This document shows, in pieces, positions 1 through 11,129 of a stretch of DNA of 14,507 nucleotides. Location of the stretch: contig MU634203.1 of assembly GCA_026770595.1 (NCBI GenBank), positions 1 through 14,507 on the forward strand, written 5' to 3'. Source of the DNA: Ochromonadaceae sp. CCMP2298. Lineage: Eukaryota; Sar; Synurophyceae; Ochromonadales; Ochromonadaceae. A program made the translations under genes and the position numbers. The notes beneath the pieces are model-generated. The model saw only the letters and a list, made by a program, of their open reading frames with translations, was not told the DNA's origin and did not search any database. The first letter of the stretch is position 1. Each line of letters opens with the position of its first letter.

Positions 1-149
1 TCATCTACAAAACTGGCCGAGCGTCCCAATACGTGAATATGTGAATACGGGATAAGCCATGTCCTTTCCCTCCGCTGCAAACCAGCAGAAATCTGAATAT
101 TTCAGCAGATTTCAGATACCCTCAGCAGACCAGCAGACCAGCAGCGGGA
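1..149 (-). other. 3' untranslated region of the Rab5 gene
   Basis: This stretch follows the TGA stop of the minus-strand Rab gene and shows no coding potential. It holds three CAGCAGAC-like units just beyond the stop (about 123-146). It also holds an inverted repeat, GAAATCTG at 88-95 and CAGATTTC at 106-113, with a 10-base loop that could fold in the transcript. No AATAAA appears on the minus strand here, so the cleavage site may lie beyond the window or use another signal. Confidence 0.5.
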
Positions 150-1132
150 TCAGCAGCAGCCCGCCTTGTCTTTGCTCTTCGGCGGCACGATAGGGAACGA
201 CTCACGGTCGCTCATGGGCGGAACCTTAGGCAGCTTTTTCGCAATTTCGATGAATAGGTTGCGCACATTCAGAGCCGTCTTGGCACTCGTCTCTAGGAAT
301 ATGATTTCGTTCTCGTCGGCGTACTGCTGCGCCTCCTCTGTCTGCACCTTGCGCTTGGACTCCATGTCGGCCTTATTCCCTGCCAGGGCGATGACGACGT
401 TGGGGTCCCCCCTCCGCTGCAGCTCCTTCACCCATGACTTGGCGCCATTGAAGGAGTCCTTCTTGCTAATGTCGTAGACCACGATGGCGGCCGCGGCACC
501 GCGGTAGTACATGGGCGCAAGGCTGCGGTACCGTTCTGTGTGTGTGCGTGCGTGTAGAGGGGTGGGAATAGGGAACAGGGAGTAGAGACCAAGGAAGAAG
601 GATTAGGGACCAAGGAACAGGGGAGAAGGGAGGGAGAGTTAGGAGGCTTGTCACATGACAACTTGGCAGATGGCAGATGGCAGATGACAGATGACACATG
701 ACAACATCTGACATCTGATCAGACATGCGACAGATGCTGATGACGCACGAGTGGCAACAGAGTACGTAGGTACACTCAGAGAGCGTCTGAGCAGGGGCAT
801 CAAAGCGTAGGTGAAAGAAAGCAGGTCACAACAGTTCACAGTCGTACCTTGGCCAGCTGTGTCCCAAATCTCGAACTTCACAGTAGCGTCATCTAGAGAT
901 ACAGTCTGCGTCAGGAAGGCGGCTGATTTGAGGGTGGGGGGGGAATTAGTTAGCCTAGGAGAGCGAGGACGCAGAATGTAGAGAAACGCGAGCTCAAGAT
1001 CGCACCTCCGATGGTGGGCTCCTGGAACTCGAAAAATTCGTCTCTGACAAAGCGGACCACCAGACAAGATTTACCGACCGCGGAATCTCCCAGCAGCACG
1101 AGCTTGAAGTGGCAGACGCGGTTCGTCGCCAT
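150..1132 (-). CDS. RAB5: Rab5-family small GTPase (three exons, 195 residues)
   Basis: Three exons join in frame: 1132-1006, 922-848 and 535-150 (588 nt including TGA). Introns at 1005-923 and 847-536 are GT-AG. Visible motifs are the P-loop GDSAVGKS (residues 15-22), switch I Thr40 followed by the Rab5-typical [17 protein letters not shown] (62-68), NKAD (121-124), ETSAK (149-153) and a terminal Cys-Cys for double geranylgeranylation. The run [10 protein letters not shown] and the WVKELQR helix also point to Rab5 rather than Rab7 or Rab11. Known family role: GTP-dependent recruitment of tethers and PI3-kinase on early endosomes, driving homotypic fusion. All residues needed for GTP binding and hydrolysis, including Gln67, are present. 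The ATG has purines at -3 and +4. The protein is slightly shorter than animal Rab5 because the hypervariable tail is short. Rab21 or Rab22 are less likely alternatives. Confidence 0.95.
536..847 (-). repeat. Rab5 intron 2 filled with simple-sequence and hairpin repeats
   Basis: The 312-nt second intron is largely low complexity. On the sense strand it begins GTACGAC and ends with a CA-rich tract directly before the acceptor CAG. Positions 559-640 are purine-rich on the plus strand, with a G-quadruplex-type motif at 559-580 (G runs at 559-562, 564-566, 571-573, 578-580). Positions 664-735 hold degenerate 7-mers (GGCAGAT, GACAGAT). Within them CAGATGACAGATG (681-693) faces CATCTGACATCTG (705-717), a 13-bp inverted repeat with one mismatch. 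Confidence 0.75.
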
Positions 1133-1586
1133 TGCTGATACGACGGTTTAAAATTCTGGGCTGACCTGGCAGAAAGGACTGAGAGGAGAAAGTAACTATC
1201 TCCTTCTGAAATTTCCTCGGGCGCTGCTGGCGACGTCGCTTCAACCGAAAGGCGGGGGCGAGTGTCAAGGACTTTGGGCGGGTCTTTGTGCTGCTGGTGG
1301 CGCTGGTTGAGATTGCCCCGTCACTGCTTTCAGTAATGATGTGAGAAGATCCAACGCAGGCAGCAGGCCAGAGAGGAAATTTTGTCCCCTGTGCAGTGGG
1401 GGACCACCTGGGGCATTGTACGTACTGCTGCAAATGTCAGTAAGTTACGTACGGTTCACTTTTGCGGCAAATGTCGTTTCATTCGATTTTGTCAGCATCT
1501 TGGCAATCTATCGCGCGTCCCCTCAATCTTGAGGGTCCGACCCAGCGCCTCACAATCGCCTCCTGAGCTCGCCGCTCTGCGACCTT
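1133..1586. promoter_or_regulatory. Shared divergent 5' region between the Rab5 and giant-protein genes
   Basis: This 454-bp spacer separates two start codons facing away from each other, so promoters and 5' UTRs of both genes must fit here unless 5' introns exist. Candidate elements are TTTAAA at 1147-1152 close to the Rab ATG, GC-box-like GGCGGGGGCG near 1251-1260 with GGGCGG following at about 1274, two copies of GCAAATGTC (about 1430 and 1467), and a palindrome CCCTCAA-TC-TTGAGGG at 1520-1535. The palindrome lies about 50 bases before the plus-strand ATG and may be in its 5' UTR. Assignment of any element to a factor is guesswork. Confidence 0.5.
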
Positions 1587-4500
1587 ATGCCTTCCTTCCG
1601 AGGGAGCAACGGCGGCGGCATGGTCGCGGGCCTTGGCCTGCTGCGGGCACTACTCCTCTTGCTGCTCGTCGTGCAGGCCCCGCCTCTGCAGGCAACGGCT
1701 CTAAGCCCCACTGTGGTGCCTACGATAGCCCCCTCACCGCGCCCCAGCACCCCGCCCTCCAACTCGGACCCCGTGCTGCTCTCCTACACTCTGGACATGG
1801 GCGTGGGCAAGATCACACTCACCTTCGACGTAGAGGTGGCCGCACATACGATGGACGTGACTGGCCTGGGCCTGCAGAGCGCCGACGGCATCACCACCTT
1901 CCACCTCAACGTGACACACAACATGCTCTCGAAGCAGGGGAACACCTCTGACCTCGTGATCTACCTCACCAACAACGACTTCGCACAACTCGCAGTGACA
2001 CCTCCTTTGGCGCGCAGTGTCGCAGAGACCTTCCTGACCCTAGACCGGGACAGCGTATACTCGCCCTTCGGATTCGCAGCCTCAGAGGTCCCTAGTTCCC
2101 AGGCCATGGCCCCTTCCACCCTGACGGTGGATGGGTTCCCCCCCTACCTGATCGCGTTCGAGCTGCTGGTGGACGCGTTCCGACTGAAGATGACCTTCTC
2201 GGAGCCAGTGGACTTGGATTCCTTCGTGCTGGAGGGACTGCGCTTACAGGTGAGTGGTAGTACGAGTAAGGCACATGCATGCCACTCACCACTATGCCGA
2301 CACATCACACCCCGCACCCCTACACATACGCATCCCTACACACCAACACAACTACAAACCCACATCGCTACACACACACACACTCACCTACAAATCCACA
2401 CCACTACACACACACACTAACCTACACCTCTACACACACACACACACACACACACAGGGGAGCGCGTACATAGGCGACGCCCTCAACGACGCCACCCTCC
2501 AGTCCCAGTACTACGACCTTCAATCCCAAGGCGCATCTTTCTTGTCAATATCCAACCACAACCGCACCCTGGTGTGGGATTTAGGCTCCCTCAATATGAA
2601 CAACATGAAAGAAGTGCTGGGCCTGTGCACCCACATCAGCTCCTGCTTCCTCTCCGGATACCAGCCCTTCGTCAAAGACACTGCGGGAAATGGTGTATCC
2701 CTCATAGGCTTCGATTCCCTCAGCGCCCTTCCAGCTACCAACTTCCTTCCCGACTCGCAGCCCCCCACACTGCTTTACTGGGACTTCGACCTCAACACAG
2801 GGGAGGTGGCGCTGACCTTCTCCGAGACTGTCTTTCGAGAGTTCTTCAACTTCAGCCGCATCGTATTCGCCTCCGGTGCCTACTCCCCCTCCACCTACTC
2901 AGCTGATAATGTCACCCTCCTACGCGTGGACGCGCCTGTCAACACCTCCATGGGCAACCGCGACGTGGTCAGATTCTTCCTCAACCCGCAGCAGTTCGAT
3001 GCCATAAAAGCCCTCCCAGAGTTGCTGGTTTCTGAAGACCGCAACTCCACCCTAGTAGCGGAATACGACCTCGTGGTGGACACATCCGACGCCCACAACG
3101 TGTATCTTGGGTTAGACGCCAAGCCCGCCCAGCCCATGCCCGTAAGGCGCTTCGTGAGTGACAACATCGACCCCCAGCTGCTCTCCTTCAGCCTCGACCT
3201 GACGTCGCGCCTGCTGACCCTGTCTTTCTCCGAGACGGTGAGACTGTCCAGCGTGGATGTAAGACAGATAACTCTGCAGAGCGCGCAGTCCATCGCAGTT
3301 GGGGTGCAGACACTGGTCCTGTCTTCCTCCCTTGCCACCCTGGTCACGCTATCAGAAGGGCCAGAGGTGCAGTTCGAGTTAACACCTTTGGCGGCATTTA
3401 CGTTGGAGGGTCTGGGGTTGTTGGCCAAGTCCCCCTCCTCCACCTGGCTGAGCATGTTTCGACAGTTCTGCACAGACACTGCACAAAACCGGGACTTCAA
3501 AAATTCCGCGGGGGAAAGCGCTACCTCGAACTGGATAGAGGAGGTGCCACCGTCTGGCGCGATGGGTGTGTCTGCCTACACTCCTGACACGTCGCTGCCA
3601 TCGCTGATCTCCTGGGAGGCAGACTTCTCCTCAGGGCTGTTGACACTGACGTTCTCAAAATCCATCAACACAGCCACCCTGCGCCCTGACTTCGCCTCAT
3701 TTGTTTCCGACTTGGTGTCTATCCGGACCACTGTTGAGTACACCCTTCAGAGCTCCTACCTGGTGGGACAGGTGGTGAACGTGGTCACTCTGGCCCTGTC
3801 CCCGCTAGACCTGGCGGCAATGCAGACCCTAGGCCTGTGCACCACGCAGAACTCCTGCTACCTCAGCCTGCCCTCCACCTTCGCCAATGGTGCAGCCGTC
3901 ACATCTCAGTCGGGACAGACAATCACACCAGCACTCGTACCCGCCACCCTCCTGCAGGCCGACACTTTTACACCCGACCTCCTGCCCCCCCGCTTCCTCA
4001 ACTACTCGATCGACCTGACAACGCAGCTGCTAACGCTGGTGTTCTCAGAACCCGTAATGCTGAGCGGCAACTCCTCCAAAGTCCTCCTCTCGTACGTGGG
4101 TTCTGAGTCCGAAGTTCGTCTCAGCACCTACTCCCTCCCCTCTCCTCTGGCACTGGGTGTGGGTGCAGCCTCCATCTACAGCCTGCAGCTGACAGCCACT
4201 GACCTGCGCCAAATCCAGAAGTATGCGCCCCTGGCTACCTCCCTTACTACACTGAACCTCACCCTGGGGCAGGGGTACACCCATGACGTCGCAGGAAACG
4301 CTCTCAACGTCACATGGATAGGCGGTGGAGGTGGGGAGGAGACCGCACCCCTTCCCCCCTCCTATTTCGGCGAAGACACCACCCTGCCCCTCCTCCAGGC
4401 CGTCTATCTCTCAGGAGCAGCGGGCTCCCCCTCCTCCATCCTCGCGCTCTACTTCTCCAAGCAAATGCTCGTCTCCTCCCTGCAGCAATCAGCAGTCTTC

Positions 4501-7500
4501 CTCGTCTCCTCTGCGGGCGCCACGGTGGCCCTCACTGCCGCCACTCGCCTCACCAACGACACCTACGCGCGCGCAATCTCGCTGGAGCTCTCCCCCCTCA
4601 CACAGCTGCAGGCTCTGGGTCTGGCGCAGGACCAATTCACCACTAATGTGTATATATCCCTCTCTGGCGCAGTGGTAGATGCTACAAAGTCCGCGAATGC
4701 GATGCAGGGCATGTCCATCACGGCGGCAGTTAGAGACGGCCTAGCCCTCACCTCCTTCCGACTCGATCTGACGCTAGCCCTTTTAAGCCTGGAGCTCGCC
4801 TTCCCCTCCCAGATCTCCACCCTGAGGCCCACAAAGCTCACCCTAACCGCAGCCAATGTGGTGGATGGGGAGTTCCGATTGCGTACCTACTCCCTCCTCT
4901 GCTCCTACTCCTCCACCCCCTACACCTCGAGCTTCGCCACCACCTCCGCGGCCTCCACGTACGCTGTGGACTTATCCGGCCCCTTCCTGTTGATCCACCT
5001 AAGCCCCGCAGACTACACCGCAGTGCGCTCTACCTTCATCCTCTCCACCTCATCCGACATCACCCTAGTGGTGGGGCAGACCGCGCTAGAGCACGAGGGC
5101 AAGGTACTCAACGAGGCCAGCACCCTCCCCTGCTCGCACTTCCAGGCAGACACTACCCCCCTCGAAGTGACCAGTTTCGACCTCGACCTAGCCCTAGGCA
5201 CGCTCCGCCTGTACTTCTCCAAAGAAGCAGACATCGCCACAGCCGTCCTCTCCTCCTCCGATTACACCTACAACTCCACCTCCAATACCACCACGCCCGC
5301 CTCCACTGCGTCGCTCACCCTGGCTCTGCTTTCCCAGCGAGCCAACATCAGCTCCCTGGACCTGTCCGCCCTCGCAACCAACGCCTCGTATGGCTCCCTC
5401 TCCGCTGTGCTGCTGGGAAATCTGACAGTCATAGACGAGCCGAACGTATTAGGGTACGTGGCCCCCAACTCCACCCAGCTGCTGCTCAGCCTCAACAACT
5501 ACAACACTGCGGCAGTGGGGGCGTGGGCCCTGCTCACCCCCAGAGAGCAGATCCTATCCACGTCTCTGGGCACCCCCTTTCTGGCAATACGCAGGGGCCT
5601 CATTTACGACCTCGCTAGGCCCCGCAACCCCTCCCAAGGCGTCACTACGGCATCTGAGCTATTATCCCCGACAGTCTTAGTGGCAGACACTGCAAAACCC
5701 ACATTAGTGGGTTGGGATCTGGACCTGAACTTACGCACTATGACTCTGTATTTCTCGGAGGCGGTGGGCGTAACGGACGTCTATGTTTCTTACCTCACCC
5801 TGCTGCAGGACCCCCTCGCCCCCTCCACCTCCCACCAGCTCACCACCTCCACCCTCATCTCCACCTCCCCCTCCTCCACTATGGTGCTGACCCTCTCTGC
5901 AGCCGACGTGGACCTCATGATGGCATCCGCACCCACCCTCATTTCTTCCCCCTCCACCTCGCACCTATCAATGCTAAAAGGCGCATTCTGGGACCTGGGT
6001 TCTAACCTCCTGCCAGAGACATTGTACCGGTACGGCCTGCCTGTGACCCAGTACACAGCGGACACCACAGCCCCTCAGTTGCTGTGGTACAACTTCTCCC
6101 TGCAGACGGGACACATGACTCTCTACTTCGACGAGCTGGTGAACTGCTCAGCAGTGCAGGTGGGGCAGTTGCTGTTCCAAGGACGGGAGTACAGAGGCAC
6201 CAGCGCGCAGTACTTCCAGCTATCCGCCGGTCAGGTCGACTGCGCCCCCACCTCCACTATCTCCGCCACCTCTGGGCGCTTCACCCGGCAGATCGATCTC
6301 GTCATAGACGCCGACGATCTCACCGCCCTCAAGATCCGCCCCTTTGCCCATGTCCAGAACACCCTTTACCTGCGTTTGCTCTCCGCCGCAGTGGTGGATG
6401 TCTTCGACAACCCCAACCTGGCAGTACCCGACGGCTCGGCGGTGTTGTCCGCTTCCTTCGAACCGGATACTAGGCAGCCCGAACTGAGGTCCTTTCTGGT
6501 CTCCGCCTTGGAGCAGATGACGCTCTTCTTCTCAGAGCCCGTGGATGTATCCACCATGGTCATCAGCCAGCTACGGGTGCAGAATAGCTACAAAGACTCC
6601 ACCAGGAGTTGGCCATTTATCACCGCCAAGCTGCTTAACTCCGACCCCACTCTGCGCGAATTGACCTTCGACATCAGACAAGATAGGGCCCTGGCCTCGG
6701 GAGAGTCGGACATACTCAACACTCAGGAGTCGACCTTCCTGCGCGTAGGGGGGGCCTTTATCCAGGACTTTAGCGGCAATTTTATCGTGGAGAGGGACAG
6801 ACAAAACACTGTGCAGCTAGGCCCCGCAGTGAACTTCTGGGATCTGGACGCAAACACGGGGGTCTTGGAGTTAATCTACAGCGAGGCCGTTGGGAATTTC
6901 AGTCTGGTGGGTTTCAGTGTGCAGGACGCGTACGATCGAAATAACTACTCCACCCCCCTTAGCACCCCCTACCTCACCACCGCCTCCACCGACTCCAAAA
7001 ACCACATCACCCTCTCTGCTGAGGACCTAAACACCTTAAAACTGGGTGGGTTTATAGGCTCCGCGCTCACCCCCAGCCTCTTCCTCACCTGCGAGTACGA
7101 CTTAACCCGCTCCCTCAACGAAGGAGACCTCACCCCCAACCTCAAGGCCGTGCAAGTGCTGACCTCAAACGCCGTGCGCATCCGCCGTTTCACCAAGGAC
7201 ACTACCGCTCCCGAGGTGCTGTCCTTCTTTCTCGACCTGAACACCGACCAGCTCACCCTATATCTTGATGAGCCCACAGACGCATCCTCTCTGGACCTCT
7301 CCCAGCTGGTGCTGAGCTCATCTACAAGCGGGCGGTATGCACGCCTCAGCCAGGGGGATAGAGCTGTAAGTCTCGTAAACGTGACCCAACTCATGGTCAA
7401 CCTATCCGCTGCAGACGCAACTGCTGTGAAGATAGCAGTGCAGGGGGAGGGGGACGTGGCAGCCCTAGACCAGCTGGTGATCGCCCAAGGCGCTGTGAAG

Positions 7501-10500
7501 GACCTGCTGGCCAACTCTATTCGATTAGGCTTCGATCCGGGCGACCCCATTCTGGGTAGCATGGCGCTCGATGTCACGCCCCCTACGCTGCTATCCTGGA
7601 CGTTAGATCGATCAGAAATGCTCATGACTTTGACTTTTGATGAGTTTGTGCCGGCTGAGAGCAGCAAGGCTGATAACTTCATACTGCTCAGCGGGGACAT
7701 ATCAGACCCCAATACGGTCCAAATGCAGCTCAGCAACTACACGCTCATAAAACAGGGGACCATTCCCACTCAGCTGCTGCTGGATCTGGACCTATACCGG
7801 GAGGACGCGTTCAGGCTAGAGGCTCTGGCGCCCTTCGGCCTGGGCACTGCCACTAGCAGCGCCTATTTAAGTGCAACAGCCAGAGACCTGGCGGGCAACC
7901 TGGCCACGCATGTGGTGCAAGCGGATAGCGTGATAGCGGACACATCGCCACTGCTGCTGCAGGCCTTCAATCTGGAGATGGGGTCAGTCGTGACGGTTAC
8001 TCTGTACTTATCAGCAGTCGCCAACTACTCCACCTTCTCCTGCGCAGACCTGCAGCTCCTCTCGCACCCTCGCATTGACGCTGACGAGATCGTGGCCCTA
8101 ACAGATAGTGACTGCACGCTAGCCTCCCCCCTGGACGGCAATTACTCCCACGTCCTGTCCTTCACCCTGGCCCCCGCAGCCGCCTCCACCCTGGGTGTTA
8201 TCGGCACCTCCCCCGACTCCACCTACCTCCGCGTGCAAGCCTCCAATACTGCAGACCTGAGCAATAACCCACTCGTCACCACACGCTACGTAGATGCCCT
8301 CAGACAGGGACCGCAGCTTTTAGCTTTCAATTTCGACGCCAATAGCGGTCTGCTCACCTACGTGTTCTCCAAAAGCCTCGACTTCGAGAAGGCCTTCAAC
8401 GCATCTGCACTCGGCTTCCGCAACAGAAAGTCCCACTTCCTCTCGGGTGATGCAACCTTCTCCCAGCTGCTGCTGCCCCTGCCCACCTCCTTCGCTAACT
8501 CCAACTCCGAGGCCTCCTCTGCCTATGCACAGGGGCGAGCTAACTCCACAATCGGTATCCTTGCACTCGACGACGCAGACCTCTCAAGTCTCAAGGACCT
8601 GGACCTCCACGCATCCACATTCCGCGCCCTCATACGCGAGAGCACCATCACAGACTACTTGGGAATCAGCTTGGTTCCCCAAGGAGGCGTGGTGGTGAAT
8701 AGTGAGGGGATAACTATGCCCACGGGAGGTCTGCTAGTCAGCCAACTGACGCTAGATGACGAGCTGCCCGAATTGACCTTTTTATCGGTGGATCTGGGCA
8801 GCGAGCTGATTGTGCTGCAGTTCTCCGAGCCTGTGGCGCTGGCCTCGCTGGTGGTGGGGCAGCTGTGCGTGCAGGGGGTGGAGGATGTAGAGACGGCGAA
8901 TGTGACACTACTGGACCTGCCTGGTGTGTCCTACGCAGTGCAGGGTGAGGGTCGCTACTGCCTCACCTCCTCCAAGGCATATCCCTCCCACTGGACAGAG
9001 CAGCAAAGGGAGGAGGCAGATGCAGAAAAGCTGTACTTCTCCACCTACGCCCACACCTACTCTGACTCCCTCACCCTCCACCTCAGCCCCACAGACGCCG
9101 CCACCCTCAAGCTGCTGCCCTACCTCTCCTCCCTCAACACCTCGTACCTCTCATACCAGTACTTTACACTCACAGACGCAGCAGGCAACCCCCTGCCCGC
9201 CGCGTCCCCCTCCGCCGCCATACAGTTCTCAGCCTTCACAAACGACACCACCCCCCCCACTCTGGACTCCTTCCACTTTGACCTGACGGATGAATCCGCC
9301 ACGTTCCTGACTTTGACGTTCTCAGAGCCGGTCGAATTGACCTTCCTGGTGGCCAACATGATCCTGCAGAGCCGCTTCGCCTCGCGGGACGGGATAGCCT
9401 ACACCCTAACAGGGGGGGAGGTGGTCGGCGCATCGCTTAATGCAGTAGTGGTGGAGCTGCTTCCTCATGATATAACAGCAATCCGTCTCATGCCCGGCCT
9501 GATGCGCCGTAAGCAATCGACCTACCTGGTAACGGGAGAATTCGCGGTCGACCTGGCCGGTAACACTGTAGTCGCTTACTTGGACGGCAATGCCCTTAGT
9601 TGCTTGGTATTTACGCCGGACCGCGCCCCCCCTCGCGTGCTGTCTTCGACTCTGGACATGGATGCAGGCAGCGTGTTGTTCGAATTCTCAGAGCCTGTGG
9701 TTCTGACTACCGTAGACGTTACGGCCCTACGGGTGCAGTTGCAGAGAATCCCGCCCCTGGCCTGGCCCATCAACACCCCCACCACGGCACCCACATCGGC
9801 ACCCACCGCCACCAAGGCCCTCGCAGCCAGAGTTGCATTAAACCGGGACAAGGTGGACAACAGCCGCCACAGCCTGAGCCGCCTGTCATCAGTCAGCTAC
9901 GCCTACACCAGCACCAGTGCCATGAGCACCTCAAACGTTACTGATACCCTGTCTCAGTCTTTGCTGATCCTGCTCAGTCCGATGGACTTGGATGGGATCA
10001 AGTCCCGATATCCTATGGCCTCTTCACAGTCCACGACGTGGTTCTCATTCAGTCTCTTCTTGCAAGACACAGCTGGCAACTACATATCACCAGTACCCCG
10101 CAGCGCGCCGCTGCAGGTCACCACCTACCTGTCTGACGTGACAACGCCCTCTGTCATCACCTACACACTAGATATGAGCCTACTGAGCCTGACTTTAATC
10201 CTTTCTGAGTCCCTGGACCCGCTGAGCATCCGTTTGGATCAGCTAGTGATGCAGTCAGCGCCCGCTAGACGCTTCGGTGTCTCTCGCACCCTCTCTCAAG
10301 TATCCGACTTGGTCTGCACCGCCTCCGCCGCCGCCCTTGCTTCCACCTCCACCCATACCTCCACTACCACCTACTGCGCTGAGGCATTCATCCTAGGCGC
10401 CCACGCCGCCTCTAACCTCCTCACCATCACCCTCAGCCATGCCACCGCCACCTACCTGAAGTTCAACCGCATCGGGACAACTACTGCGCGAAGTTTGCTC

Positions 10501-11087
10501 TCCTGGTCAGACGCATTTGCTGCCGACAACGCCGCCAACTACATCCCCCCCGCATGGGACGCCCGCGAATTGGGATTCACCCCCAGAAGCCCCAACGTTT
10601 TAGTGGTTGATAGCTCAGCCCCTCTGCTGGAGAGGTGGTTTTTTGAGGTTTTGAGCGACGTGAGCGGTGCGACTGACGGCTCTATAGGACTGTACATGTA
10701 CTTTGACGAGCCAGTGGTGCTGCTGAACGCTACATCGGTGGGACTGCTGTACACTAGCACACCTAAATCCGCAGACACACCTACACACGCGGACACAGAC
10801 ACAGGCACAGGGGCGCAGGTGACGTACTCCGATTCCAACCGCAGGATAAAACTGCAATTGGCCAACTACTGCCTCTCGAGCGCCTACAGCACACTGCCTG
10901 CCTGCCGCGCCAACCTCCAGGACCTCTTCTCTTTCCTCAACCACACCTCCACCACCACCACCACCACCACCGCCTCTGCCTATTTCCTGACCCTGGCCTC
11001 TGCCGCAGTGGAGGACTTCGCCCATGCGCCCAACCCCAGCGCTGCCGTGGAGGGAAAGGGCGCGCTGCTGCAGGGCAGTCCTGGTAC

Positions 11088-11129
<42 letters not shown>

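Larger units (their letters stand above)
1767..11083 (+). repeat. Array of about 22 divergent Ig-like protein repeats
   Basis: Repeats begin at residues of about 61, 186, 324, 460, 602, 732, 865, 983, 1123, 1302, 1427, 1562, 1677, 1806, 1930, 2052, 2173, 2325, 2488, 2613, 2785 and 2943. The shared core is an opening strand ending L-D-L or L-D-M, a G-x-L-T-L-x-F-S-E strand about 5-10 residues later, an L-S-x-x-D-L-x-x-L-K-like segment, and a late D-x-A-G-N turn (clear in units 2, 6, 15, 18, 19, 20). Many junctions read D-T-T-x-P. No near-identical DNA copies are apparent, so the array looks old rather than recently amplified. Units 7, 8, 9, 16 and 22 depart most from the consensus. Confidence 0.8.

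Noticed and set aside
2254-2457. His/Thr-rich coding segment in front of the 8.6-kb exon
   Set aside because: It is CA-repeat intron sequence that happens to lack stops. GTGAGT at 2250 and CACAG at 2457 join the flanking Ig-like repeat in frame.
6969-7736. 255-codon antisense open frame inside the giant exon
   Set aside because: It is an antisense shadow of GC-rich Ser/Leu codons, with no motifs and a competing clear coding frame.
844-11096. Shared 12-mer TACGTACTCTGT in Rab5 intron 2 and giant-gene intron 2
   Set aside because: A 12-base match is expected several times by chance in 14.5 kb on both strands.
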